In this document: positions 46,147 to 54,597 of the stretch, in pieces
Position numbering within the stretch: the stretch's first letter is position 1
Layout of the letters: each line of letters opens with the position of its first letter
Source of the DNA: Treponema sp.
GTDB lineage: Bacteria > Spirochaetota > Spirochaetia > Treponematales > Breznakiellaceae
Direction of reading: 5' to 3'
Assembly: GCA_009781475.1 (NCBI GenBank)
Contig: WQYB01000007.1
Coordinates: 1 to 64,000, forward strand
Length of the DNA stretch: 64,000 bases
Translations under genes and position numbers: made by a program
Notes under the pieces: generated by a model
What the model saw: only the letters and a program-made list of their open reading frames with translations
Databases searched by the model: none
What the model was told of the DNA's origin: nothing

Positions 46147-46983
46147 ATGGAAAATATTTTTACCTTTTTTAAAAGTACAATTATAATTATGATACCGATA
46201 TTTTACGCCGCCGTCGGAGGTTTGTTTCCAGCACTTGCAGGTTCGTTAAATATCGCATTGGAAGGGTTAATTTTAATCAGCGCTTTTTCATCGTTTGCGG
46301 TATATTATTTTTCAGGCAGTATAATAGCTGCTATAATATCAGCTTGTTTAGCGGCGGTTTTGCTGGCAGTTTTACATTCATTTGCCGCTTTTAAACTAAA
46401 AGCAAATTTATTTATAACCGGTATTGCGATTAATTTGCTTTCAAGCGGTCTTTGTGCAGTTTTGTCTGACAAATTATTTAATACAAAAGGAGTAGTAGCT
46501 TTAACTGAGAAAACTTCCAATTTGATGGAATGGTATATAATACTTGGTTTATTTTTATTATTGGTCACCTGGATAACTATCTATAAAACACCATTTGGTT
46601 ACAGGCTTCGCTCTTGCGATAAAAATTCTCAGTCGCTTATTTCTTTGGGAATTAATCCTAAAAAATATCAGAGCGCAGCAATTATTATTTCTGCGTTTTT
46701 CTGCGGAATAGGAGGTTCATTTTTAAGCCTGAATATTAACGCTTATGTGCCGGAAATGTCCGCCGGCAGAGGCTGGATAGCGTTAGCATTGATTTTCCTT
46801 GGTTTCCGAAAACCTGTTATAGTATTCATTGCGGCATTAATATTCGCTTTAGCCGAAGGATATTCTAATTATGCTCAAGGATTTTTTGATATTCCATCAG
46901 GTTTTGTGCTTGCTTTTCCGTATATTTGTTCATTATTTGCGATAATTGTTGTTTCTATTGTTCCAAAAAAATCAAGTTTATAG
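46147..46983 (+). CDS. BMP-type ABC importer permease 2
   Basis: The 278-residue polytopic protein is the second BPD_transp_2 permease. It carries ALAGSLNIALEGLILISAF near residue 26, FITGIAINLLSSGLCAVLS near 93 and GYRLRSCDKNSQSLISLGIN near 156, the coupling element. It is shorter than its partner, as in NupQ-type subunits. The four genes 42601-46983 form one complete importer. Its stop lies 16 nt before the start of the cyclase gene. Confidence 0.92.
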   Translation: MENIFTFFKSTIIIMIPIFYAAVGGLFPALAGSLNIALEGLILISAFSSFAVYYFSGSIIAAIISACLAAVLLAVLHSFAAFKLKANLFITGIAINLLSSGLCAVLSDKLFNTKGVVALTEKTSNLMEWYIILGLFLLLVTWITIYKTPFGYRLRSCDKNSQSLISLGINPKKYQSAAIIISAFFCGIGGSFLSLNINAYVPEMSAGRGWIALALIFLGFRKPVIVFIAALIFALAEGYSNYAQGFFDIPSGFVLAFPYICSLFAIIVVSIVPKKSSL

Positions 46984-46999
46984 TATAATGAATGGAAAT

Positions 47000-48649
47000 A
47001 TGAGTTTTCTATCGAAAATTTTCAAAAAAAGTAAATCTCCCGTTCTTACTGTAAAAGATGATTCCAATATGCCTTCGGAGCAAGACCTTGTAAGAGCAGG
47101 AGCTCTTTTAGCGCGGGAAAAAAACTTTAAAGATCTTGTTAGTTCATTTGTAGAGCACGCTCAGGACATTGTCAGAGCCGATCTTTCTGCATTTTATGTG
47201 CTTAAAGACCCTGATGATAAAAAAAGCGATTTAAAATTATACTATAAAAGAGGAAGATACACGGTTCCGGATATAATAAACGGCGATATTGATCTTATCA
47301 ATTTTTTACGCGATTGCAAAGAAGCCTTAATTTTTAATAATAAATTTGAAAATAAACAAACTGCTTTTGTTCCGGTGTTTTTGAAAGAAACGCTTATCAA
47401 TCCGCAGATGAAAAGCGCAATGGCTCTTCCTATAGTAAGCCCTCCGCGTGAGATAGGCGTTTTATTTGTAGCGTCTCAAAAGCCGCTTTTTTTTAATAAA
47501 CAGCGTTTTCATTTTTTGGATTGTTATACAAAACTTGCCGCAGGCGTAATGCAGACTTCAAAACTGTTTGATGAAACCCGTGAATCGTCGCGTAAAATTG
47601 ACTCGCTGGAAAGATACCAGGAAAATGTTTTTAATTCCATGACAAATATGGTAGTAACAACAGATGCCGCAGGGCATATTTATTATTTTAACGAACCGGC
47701 AGCTCAATCAATGGGGCTTAAACAGGAAGATCTAGGACGTAATCTTGATAATGTATTTAAAAATACTCTTTCTGCAAATATGTTAAAAACAATTAAACAG
47801 AGCCTTAATGACGGCAATGAAGTTTTGGGGATAGAAGGAATTTACCGCGGCAAAGAAAGTGAAATTGATTATTCTCTGAATGTATCTCCTTTAAAAACAC
47901 CGCGGGGAAAAAAAGAGGGTCTTACTCTTCTTTTTACAAACCAAACCCGTGAAAAAGAATTAAAACAAACAGTACAGGCTGTAAGCGATGAAAGACGCAT
48001 TATAAAAGATATGTTTGCCCGTTATATGTCAAGCGAAGTCATGGAAAAATTAATGGAAACTCCTGATAACATTAATTTAGGCGGCGATAAAAGAATAGCT
48101 ACAGTATTTTTTGCTGATATTCGCGGATATACATCTTTTTCTGAAGGGCGTGAACCGGAAGAAATTATTGAAATTTTAAATGAATATTTCAGTGAAGCTG
48201 TAGAACAGGTAGTAAAGTACCGCGGTTATATAGATAAATTCATAGGTGATTGTATAATGGCAGTTTGGGGCGTTCCGATGATGCCGGAAAAAGATGATGC
48301 TTATAACGCTGTTTCATGCGCTCTTGCTATTCAGGAAATTGTTAAATCTGCAAAAAGAAAATTTTTCCGCAAGGGGGCTTCCAATTTACGAATAGGAATT
48401 GGGATAAACTCAGGTCCGTTGGTTGCCGGAAATCTTGGAAGTTTGCAGCGTATGGATTATTCGGTAATAGGAGACACAGTTAACCTTGCTGCCAGGCTTG
48501 AAGGTGTTTCCGGTCCTGAAGAAGTTATAATTTCACATGAAACATATAATCAATTAAACGGTAAGTTTGAAGTAGAAGAAAGACCGGCAGTCCGCGTTAA
48601 AGGTAAAGAAAAGCCGATTAGAATATATAATGTTGTTGGTTTAAAATAA
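47000..48649 (+). CDS. GAF-PAS adenylate cyclase (class III)
   Basis: The 549-residue protein has a GAF-like sensor at about residues 30-190 and a PAS domain at about 205-330 (NMVVTTDAAGHIYYFNEPAA). The class III catalytic domain follows at about 365-545. The metal-binding Asp lies in VFFADIRGYTSF, with the second in FIGDCIMAVWG. The adenine-selecting Lys is in DKFIGD, and the transition-state Asn/Arg are in GDTVNLAARLEG. The residues fit ATP over GTP, so cAMP is the likely product. No membrane segment is seen, so it is cytoplasmic. I start at ATG 47000. A TATAAT at 46984-46989 lies 10 nt before it; the ATG at 46988 overlaps that box and is unlikely. Confidence 0.88.
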   Translation: MSFLSKIFKKSKSPVLTVKDDSNMPSEQDLVRAGALLAREKNFKDLVSSFVEHAQDIVRADLSAFYVLKDPDDKKSDLKLYYKRGRYTVPDIINGDIDLINFLRDCKEALIFNNKFENKQTAFVPVFLKETLINPQMKSAMALPIVSPPREIGVLFVASQKPLFFNKQRFHFLDCYTKLAAGVMQTSKLFDETRESSRKIDSLERYQENVFNSMTNMVVTTDAAGHIYYFNEPAAQSMGLKQEDLGRNLDNVFKNTLSANMLKTIKQSLNDGNEVLGIEGIYRGKESEIDYSLNVSPLKTPRGKKEGLTLLFTNQTREKELKQTVQAVSDERRIIKDMFARYMSSEVMEKLMETPDNINLGGDKRIATVFFADIRGYTSFSEGREPEEIIEILNEYFSEAVEQVVKYRGYIDKFIGDCIMAVWGVPMMPEKDDAYNAVSCALAIQEIVKSAKRKFFRKGASNLRIGIGINSGPLVAGNLGSLQRMDYSVIGDTVNLAARLEGVSGPEEVIISHETYNQLNGKFEVEERPAVRVKGKEKPIRIYNVVGLK

Positions 48650-48672
48650 TTAAGTTAAATTAAAGGAGTTTG

Positions 48673-51285
48673 ATGATGTTAGATTTTATTAATTCTTTTT
48701 TGGAAATAGACATTCCTTTTTGGATGATAGCCGCTGTTCCTGCAGTATTGCTTTTATTAATACTTTTTATTTTATGGTTTGTAAATACCAGATTATTTAA
48801 ATCGCGTTTGAAAAGAATTATAAATGCAAAAGATGAACAGCAGACTTTAATAGCGATTAAGAATTTTGAAAAAAAATATCCGCCGAAAAAACTTATACAT
48901 TATTCAAAGCGTATGGAAAGATATTCGCGCCAAATGGGACCTCAGGTTGTCCGTGAAACAGGTCTAGCGGACAGATGGGTGCAAAAACTTATTTCATCAA
49001 AATTGCCGAGAGCAAAGGATTTAAGGCGAGTTTTACTTTTCTGCCCGCAGTCGTTTTTATTTAAAGCATTTATTACAGCAGGAAAATATGCAAGACTGCA
49101 GAAAGTATTTATTAACTGGATGAAAGGAGAAGGAGAAGAAAAGGTTATTCGTCTTTTGGCAGATACATGCAGGGGCGAAGATTTTGATCCTTCTTTTGGA
49201 AAAATATTTTTAAAAACAAATGTAGAATTATTACGTGAATTAACAGGGGAGCCTGAATGGTTTGCGCGTTACTTTACATATCGTATTTTACTGCAGGATA
49301 TGGAGACCCTGACAGCAAGAAGTATGGAAGACGGTCTAGTTGATCCGCATCCGCTTGTAAGAAAAATCCTTGCTGAAAATGTTTCTTTTAACAGGGAAAA
49401 AACATGGGAAATATTGTGGGATAGACTTATACATGATCCTGTATTCGAAGTGCGCGAAGCCGCCCGCAAACGTATTGGAAAAGAATTTGTCGATTTATAC
49501 AGTCCAAAAGATGCAGCTCTAACTGACGATGAAAAAGCAAGGGTTTTGGAACTTCTAGATCCGTCTTCTCAGGAAGACAGACTGTTTGCAATGGCTTCTT
49601 TGGAGAATGAAAACAAAGCGCTGCGTTACCCTGCCGCAGCCTTTATGGATAAATGCGGAGTTTTATCTTCGATATTGGCTAAAAATACAATGGATGATCC
49701 TGTAACTGTCGAACATACAGTTTCTCTGTTAAAAAAAGCATTGGAAGTAAATGTTTCAGGATTTTTAAAAGAATACAGCTCAGGAGACGGAGCTCCTCTT
49801 TTAGTTGCATCGCGTCTTTTAGCTGTTCCCGGAGTGGTTCAGGAACATGTTTGTTATTTGCAGAAAAAAGTTTTTGCTTTTTTTAATAATAGGAAAATTG
49901 ATCCGTCTGTAAAAGAAATTTATGTAAATACTCTGGAAGCAGTTTCGTATAACGGGAACGTGAAATCTTTCGAAATTTATACTGAAGAACTGTCACGCAG
50001 GGAAAACGATCAAACTTTCATAGAAGTACTTCTCAGCCATATTCCAATACAGGCAGAAGCGATGTTATTCCCTGTTCTTTTCAGATTTTTGGAAAATGAA
50101 AATTTCCCGTTACAGGATAAGATAGCTCGTGTGCTTGGTTTTTTCAAATCAGATATTATTTTACCGAAAGTTTTTCAGATATTAAACGGACCTAGAGCAG
50201 ATCATCCGCATGTTGTTCGTATAACAGCGTTAAAAATACTCGGATACCTGCGCCTGCCGTTCTGTTTACAAAGAATATTGGAAAATCTTCCGACTTTAAA
50301 ACCGCAGGAAATGGAAGAGTTTGGACGTTTATTTATAGATTATCCGCAGGATATATTTGAAGATAAAGTAAAAAATCTGCTTGCATCTCCGGATGCAAAA
50401 ATAAGGGCTGCGTTAATAAGCATTCTTCCTGTAACAAAAAATGATAGTTTCTTAAAAGAAATAAGAGCGGCGTTAAAAGATGTTGATCCTGATGTACGTG
50501 TTGCTGCGATAAAAGCACTTTTGGGATTCGGCGAAATTAAACTTTTAAATCAGGAAACTTCGATGCTCCGTGATCCTGTAGAAAGGGTTCGTCTTGCTAC
50601 AGCGGAAGTTATTGCAATTCACGGCAATACAGCAGCGATGGAAATATTAAAAACAATTACAACAGATCCGAACGAGACAGAAACAGTCAAAATAGGAGTT
50701 ATTGAAGGATTAGGACAGGCAGTAGGAGCTGAAGGAATACCAATACTGGTTTCTGTATTGGATTCTGATGATGATCTAAAAACTCATGCAGAAAAAGCTC
50801 TAACGATGAGAATATCCAAAAAAGATATAACTCAGTTAATCGAAATATTTAAAGATGCAGAACCTCCATTACGTGAAAAACTAATTCCGGTTTTCAAAGT
50901 ACAGGGAAGAAAAGCAGAACCGCAAATTGTCGAAATTTTAAAAGATGAAGTTGCTTCCATTAAACCGTACATTGTAAAAATCCTTGAAGAAACCGGTTTT
51001 ATTAATGAAGCTAAAAGACGGCTTTCAAACAGAAGTGTAGAAAAAAGAAGAGAAGCTGCTTTACTGCTTTCGCTTATGGATACACTGCCTGCGTTTAGAG
51101 GACTTGTCCTTGCCGCAAAAGATCCGGATCAGGAAGTTCGTGTTTGCGTTGTTAAAGCTCTGGAAAAATTAAAAAGCCCGCACAGCCGCGAAATACTGGA
51201 AGGTCTTAAAGCAGACCCTGACAGCCGTATACGCAAATACACCTACTGGGCATTGGAAAGACTTGATTCGCTTGTTATGGAATAA
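48673..51285 (+). CDS. Large membrane-anchored HEAT-repeat protein
   Basis: This 870-residue protein has one N-terminal membrane segment (about residues 14-38) and then an almost wholly alpha-helical body. HEAT/PBS-type repeats are visible at several places, for example DPVFEVREAARKRIGKEF near 257, SPDAKIRAALISILPV near 575, DVDPDVRVAAIKALLGFG near 606 and DSDDDLKTHAEKAL near 697. A last repeat lies at DPDQEVRVCVVKALEKL near 817. It should be a scaffold for protein contacts at the membrane. It follows the cyclase gene with AAAGGAG at 48662-48668. The ATG at 48673 or 48676 is the start; the second has the better spacing. No partner can be named. Confidence 0.82.
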   Translation: MMLDFINSFLEIDIPFWMIAAVPAVLLLLILFILWFVNTRLFKSRLKRIINAKDEQQTLIAIKNFEKKYPPKKLIHYSKRMERYSRQMGPQVVRETGLADRWVQKLISSKLPRAKDLRRVLLFCPQSFLFKAFITAGKYARLQKVFINWMKGEGEEKVIRLLADTCRGEDFDPSFGKIFLKTNVELLRELTGEPEWFARYFTYRILLQDMETLTARSMEDGLVDPHPLVRKILAENVSFNREKTWEILWDRLIHDPVFEVREAARKRIGKEFVDLYSPKDAALTDDEKARVLELLDPSSQEDRLFAMASLENENKALRYPAAAFMDKCGVLSSILAKNTMDDPVTVEHTVSLLKKALEVNVSGFLKEYSSGDGAPLLVASRLLAVPGVVQEHVCYLQKKVFAFFNNRKIDPSVKEIYVNTLEAVSYNGNVKSFEIYTEELSRRENDQTFIEVLLSHIPIQAEAMLFPVLFRFLENENFPLQDKIARVLGFFKSDIILPKVFQILNGPRADHPHVVRITALKILGYLRLPFCLQRILENLPTLKPQEMEEFGRLFIDYPQDIFEDKVKNLLASPDAKIRAALISILPVTKNDSFLKEIRAALKDVDPDVRVAAIKALLGFGEIKLLNQETSMLRDPVERVRLATAEVIAIHGNTAAMEILKTITTDPNETETVKIGVIEGLGQAVGAEGIPILVSVLDSDDDLKTHAEKALTMRISKKDITQLIEIFKDAEPPLREKLIPVFKVQGRKAEPQIVEILKDEVASIKPYIVKILEETGFINEAKRRLSNRSVEKRREAALLLSLMDTLPAFRGLVLAAKDPDQEVRVCVVKALEKLKSPHSREILEGLKADPDSRIRKYTYWALERLDSLVME

Positions 51286-51316
51286 AGGTTAAAAAGTTTT
51301 GCTGTATTTTTTAGTT

Positions 51317-52396
51317 TTATTTTCTCTTTTTCAAAAATAATAAAACAATAAAAGCCAACAGGGGAATGAATAACAGAAAAAGCAGCCATAACTTTGATTT
51401 ACCGGAAGAGCTTTCTGATGTTATTTCTGTATTGTACGGCATTATATTAACAGTTGTATTAGTATTTTCTCTTTGTGTTGTTATTTCTGTTTCTCTTGCA
51501 GGAGAAGTTATTGCGGAATTTTCTTCCGTGATTAATAAATCAAAATTCCAATTCTGCCATGGAATATAATCAAAACCAGAAGCTGAATTAAAATCTCTAA
51601 AAGGAACATAATCATAATAAATATTATTAATGCAGGTATCTGCGTATTTGGTTCCCGGATATACTTCAAGAATTTCAAGTTCCAATACATCATTTTTTCT
51701 TAAGGGGTTTGGTAAATAAACAATTTGATAGTTTGGTGTATCTTCCAAATCAACATCAATGGAAAAATAGTTATCAACATAAAGGCGTATTTTTTTAGGA
51801 CGTGAATTTTCAAGGTATAACTGGGGTGTTGTATACGAAACAAAACCAATTGATATATGTAATGCAAAACATGTATTTGCTTGTATAAATAATTTTTCAT
51901 GTATTCCATGATCACCTGCGCCTTCAATCCAAAGCGGCTGAAATGGCGGTCTGTTAAATTGTGTTGGCTGATAAGAAACTTCTGCTTCAACAAGATAAGA
52001 ACTTGCAGAAATTTTATCGGCAATATGATAAAGAAATGTTTCATGGCTTCCGCGTAAATTCCTTCCTTGTGTTCCGTCAAATAATTGACCTGCTGTTGTG
52101 TATACATTTAAAATATTTTCATTTGATATAATTAAAAACCTTTCTGTTTTATTATCTTCCCATTTAACATTAATAAACGGTATTCCATTTGACATATCAA
52201 CAGTGTATGTACCTGTTTTCATTACTTGTTCAGGTTCATGTAAAAATGTAAATGAAATTATATTATCTGGTAAAAAATAAATAGTATTAGCTGGAGCCAT
52301 CCCATAGCTAGTATTATTTGGAACAAAAGAAAGCGATTGCGCAAAAATAAGAACAGGAAATACCGGTAATATCAGTAAAAATAAATATCCTTTCAT
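51317..52396 (-). CDS. Exported protein with NADase-type glycan-binding-like domain and C-terminal anchor
   Basis: The 359-residue protein has a cleavable signal peptide (IFAQSL), a long all-beta ectodomain and a C-terminal membrane segment near residues 333-354, followed by KKRK. The region from about 215 to 285 has RPKKIRLYVDNYFSI, ENDVLELEILEVYPGTKY-like strands (read here as KNDVLELEILEVYPGTKY) and DTCINNI. This pattern matches the discoidin-like domain called NADase-type glycan-binding, common in spirochaetes. No NADase catalytic domain is visible. A GAGGG ribosome-binding site precedes ATG 52396. The gene points away from the rimP operon and converges on the HEAT gene. Confidence 0.75.
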   Translation of the reverse strand: MKGYLFLLILPVFPVLIFAQSLSFVPNNTSYGMAPANTIYFLPDNIISFTFLHEPEQVMKTGTYTVDMSNGIPFINVKWEDNKTERFLIISNENILNVYTTAGQLFDGTQGRNLRGSHETFLYHIADKISASSYLVEAEVSYQPTQFNRPPFQPLWIEGAGDHGIHEKLFIQANTCFALHISIGFVSYTTPQLYLENSRPKKIRLYVDNYFSIDVDLEDTPNYQIVYLPNPLRKNDVLELEILEVYPGTKYADTCINNIYYDYVPFRDFNSASGFDYIPWQNWNFDLLITEENSAITSPARETEITTQRENTNTTVNIMPYNTEITSESSSGKSKLWLLFLLFIPLLAFIVLLFLKKRK

Positions 52397-52512
52397 TTCA
52401 CCCTCTATAAAATATCAGTAATGTATACTTATTTTCAGTATATTTAATGATATATTATATCGCTATTTACCCAAAAAAACAGATAAAAATGACCGGAAAT
52501 TGCCTTAAATGC

Positions 52513-52541
52513 TTGACATTTTTTTCAAAAAACGGTATCTT
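52513..52541 (+). promoter_or_regulatory. Promoter of the rimP-nusA-infB operon
   Basis: TTGACA at 52513-52518, a 17 nt spacer and TATCTT at 52536-52541 predict a start near 52548 and a leader of about 73 nt before rimP. It is the only good promoter in the 224 bp gap. Confidence 0.65.
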
Positions 52542-52564
52542 TTTATTAGTTTAGTTTTTCATTT

Positions 52565-52593
52565 AAAAAGGGCTCCAAAAAGCCCTTTTTTTT
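52565..52593 (+). terminator. Intrinsic terminator in the rimP-nusA operon leader (probable attenuator)
   Basis: A perfect 10-bp stem (52565-52574 with 52581-52590) and a 6-nt loop are followed by an uninterrupted T run to 52593. It lies about 17 nt downstream of the predicted start site and 27 nt upstream of rimP. No plus-strand gene ends nearby: the HEAT gene ends 1.3 kb upstream and the intervening gene runs the other way. So it sits in the operon's own leader. The stem and T runs also work on the reverse strand. No obvious antiterminator is seen in the short leader. Confidence 0.85.
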
Positions 52594-52620
52594 GTCAAAC
52601 AGTAAAATTGAGCGGGAGAC

Positions 52621-53109
52621 ATGATGCGTTATACAGGCAAAGAGGCTGCGGAATCAGAAAATGATGAATTCGCTTCTTTGCGTGAATCGCTTCAAACTGT
52701 TCTAAAAGGGCTGGAATTAAGCCTTATTGAGCTTGTTATTTCAAGGCATCGGGGAAGTGTTCAGGTAAAAATTGTAATTTACAACGGAACAGCAATCGGT
52801 ACGAATGAATGTTCAAAGGCTCATCGTACAATTTTACCCAGGCTGGAACTTTTCTTTGGCAATCAGGATATTTACCTGGAGGTTTCGTCACCGGGAATAG
52901 ACCGGTTAATCAAAACTGCAGAAGAGTTTACCTATTATATAGGCAGGGGAGTGCGCTGTTATAGTACCGAGATTTCTGACTGGAAAGCGGGTATTTTAGA
53001 ATCCATTGATGAAAATGGAATTATTATAAAGACGAAAGACGGGATCGAAAACGATATTAAGTTTGATGTTATCGCAAAAGCGAAACTCGATCCTTCACAG
53101 GAGGTATAA
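52621..53109 (+). CDS. rimP: Ribosome maturation factor RimP
   Basis: RimP assists 30S subunit maturation. The 162-residue protein has the N-terminal alpha/beta domain (GLELSLIELVISRHRGSVQVKI) and the conserved LEVSSPGIDRLIKTAEEFTYYIGRG near residue 86 (in part LEVSSPGIDRLI). The C-terminal SH3-like domain holds ESIDENGIIIKT. Two adjacent ATGs (52621 and 52624) are possible; GGGAG at 52614-52618 spaces the second better. It is the first gene of the rimP, nusA, infB, rbfA, truB operon, which is a classic arrangement. Confidence 0.93.
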   Translation: MMRYTGKEAAESENDEFASLRESLQTVLKGLELSLIELVISRHRGSVQVKIVIYNGTAIGTNECSKAHRTILPRLELFFGNQDIYLEVSSPGIDRLIKTAEEFTYYIGRGVRCYSTEISDWKAGILESIDENGIIIKTKDGIENDIKFDVIAKAKLDPSQEV

Positions 53110-53110
53110 G

Positions 53111-54589
53111 TTGGGAACAGATATGTCTGCAGCAATTCGTCAGTTAAATCAGGATAGAGGCATCCCTGAGGAACTGATACTTAGAACCATAGAAGATACA
53201 TTGATAGCCGCTTACAAACACCGCTTTGGCAATGCGGACAATGCTATTGTACAATTTGATGAAGAAAATCTTGAAGTCTCTATTTTTGCGAGAAAAAAAA
53301 TAGTGGAACAGGACGGAGTTTACGATCCTGTAACAGAAATTGATCTTGATGAAGCGAAAGAATTAAATCCGGACGCTGATGTCGGCGATGAAATATTAGT
53401 CGAAATAGACCCAAAACAATTTGATCGCATCGCTGTTCAAAGCGCTAAACAAAAAGCGCATCAAACAATCAGAGATATACAAAAAGACAGTCTTTATTCT
53501 GAATTTAAGGATAAAGAAGGTGAAATAATAATAGGTTATTATCAGCGTGAGCGTAACGGAACGATTTATGTTGATATTGGTAAAATGGAAGGTATTTTAC
53601 CTAAAAAATTCCAATCTCCAAGAGAAATTTACCATGTAAATGACAGAATCAAAGCGCTTATTGCTGAAGTAAAAAAAGATTCATCAGGGCTTCAAATTGT
53701 ACTTTCAAGAACTCATACCGAATTCGTACGTGCGATTTTTGAACTGGAAGTCCCCGAAATTTATGACAAAACTGTCGAAATACACAAAATTGTACGCGAG
53801 CCTGGCTTCCGCACAAAACTTGCCGTTTATTCAAACCGTGAAGATGTTGATCCTGTCGGCGCTTGTGTAGGGTTAAAAGGTGTTCGTATTCAAGCTGTTA
53901 TTAAAGAACTTGAAGGCGAAAAAATTGATATTTTAAAATACGATCCCGATCCAAGACGTTTTATTAAAAACGCTCTTTCTCCCGCTGAAGTGCGTGATGT
54001 AATAATTCTTGACGAAGGTAAACATCAGGCGCTGGCGGTTGTAAGCGATTCAATGCTGTCGCTTGCCATCGGTAAACAGGGGCTTAACGTTCGTCTTGCA
54101 AACAGGCTTGTTGACTGGAACATCGATGTCAAAACAGAATCACAATTTGCCGAAATGGATATTGCAGCAGAATCACGCCGTGCAGTTTCCGAACTCTTTG
54201 GTGATTCTGAAGGTTTTGATGATGAAATATCACGCATCAGCGAACTTCCAGGAGTTGACGCACGCATTGCAAAAACATTACTTGATAACGGTATTGATTT
54301 TATCGAAGACTTCCTGGGTCTAAGTCAGGAAGAATTGGAAGCGAAAGGATTAACATCATCTGACCTTGACGGACTTCGCAAACTTATTGAAGAATATGTT
54401 GAGATTGTTGAAGATGATTCATTTGATGAAAATCAGCAGGAAAAAGCGGCTGATGAAGAACAGGAAGAATCTTCAGAAGCGGAAGAGTATGAATGCCCGG
54501 AATGCGGATCAAAAATTACTGTTGATATGACAACATGCCCAAGCTGCGGAATAGGCTTGAGTTTTGAATACGAAGAGGAGGAGGGATAA
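53111..54589 (+). CDS. nusA: Transcription termination/antitermination factor NusA with C-terminal zinc ribbon
   Basis: NusA binds RNA polymerase and modulates pausing, termination and antitermination. The 492-residue protein has the N-terminal RNAP-binding domain, an S1 domain (GEIIIGYYQRERNGTIYVDIG near residue 137, in part), and two KH domains (VGACVGLKGVRIQAVIKEL and SLAIGKQGLNVRLANRL). A helix-hairpin-helix-like segment, SELPGVDARIAKTLLDNGI, then lies near 377. After an acidic linker it ends in a CPECG/CPSCG zinc ribbon (Cys462, 465, 476, 479), which is unusual for NusA. I choose TTG 53111 because AGGAGG at 53099-53104 is 6 nt upstream; the ATG at 53123 is too far. Confidence 0.94.
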   Translation: MGTDMSAAIRQLNQDRGIPEELILRTIEDTLIAAYKHRFGNADNAIVQFDEENLEVSIFARKKIVEQDGVYDPVTEIDLDEAKELNPDADVGDEILVEIDPKQFDRIAVQSAKQKAHQTIRDIQKDSLYSEFKDKEGEIIIGYYQRERNGTIYVDIGKMEGILPKKFQSPREIYHVNDRIKALIAEVKKDSSGLQIVLSRTHTEFVRAIFELEVPEIYDKTVEIHKIVREPGFRTKLAVYSNREDVDPVGACVGLKGVRIQAVIKELEGEKIDILKYDPDPRRFIKNALSPAEVRDVIILDEGKHQALAVVSDSMLSLAIGKQGLNVRLANRLVDWNIDVKTESQFAEMDIAAESRRAVSELFGDSEGFDDEISRISELPGVDARIAKTLLDNGIDFIEDFLGLSQEELEAKGLTSSDLDGLRKLIEEYVEIVEDDSFDENQQEKAADEEQEESSEAEEYECPECGSKITVDMTTCPSCGIGLSFEYEEEEG

Positions 54590-54597
54590 TAGGATTT

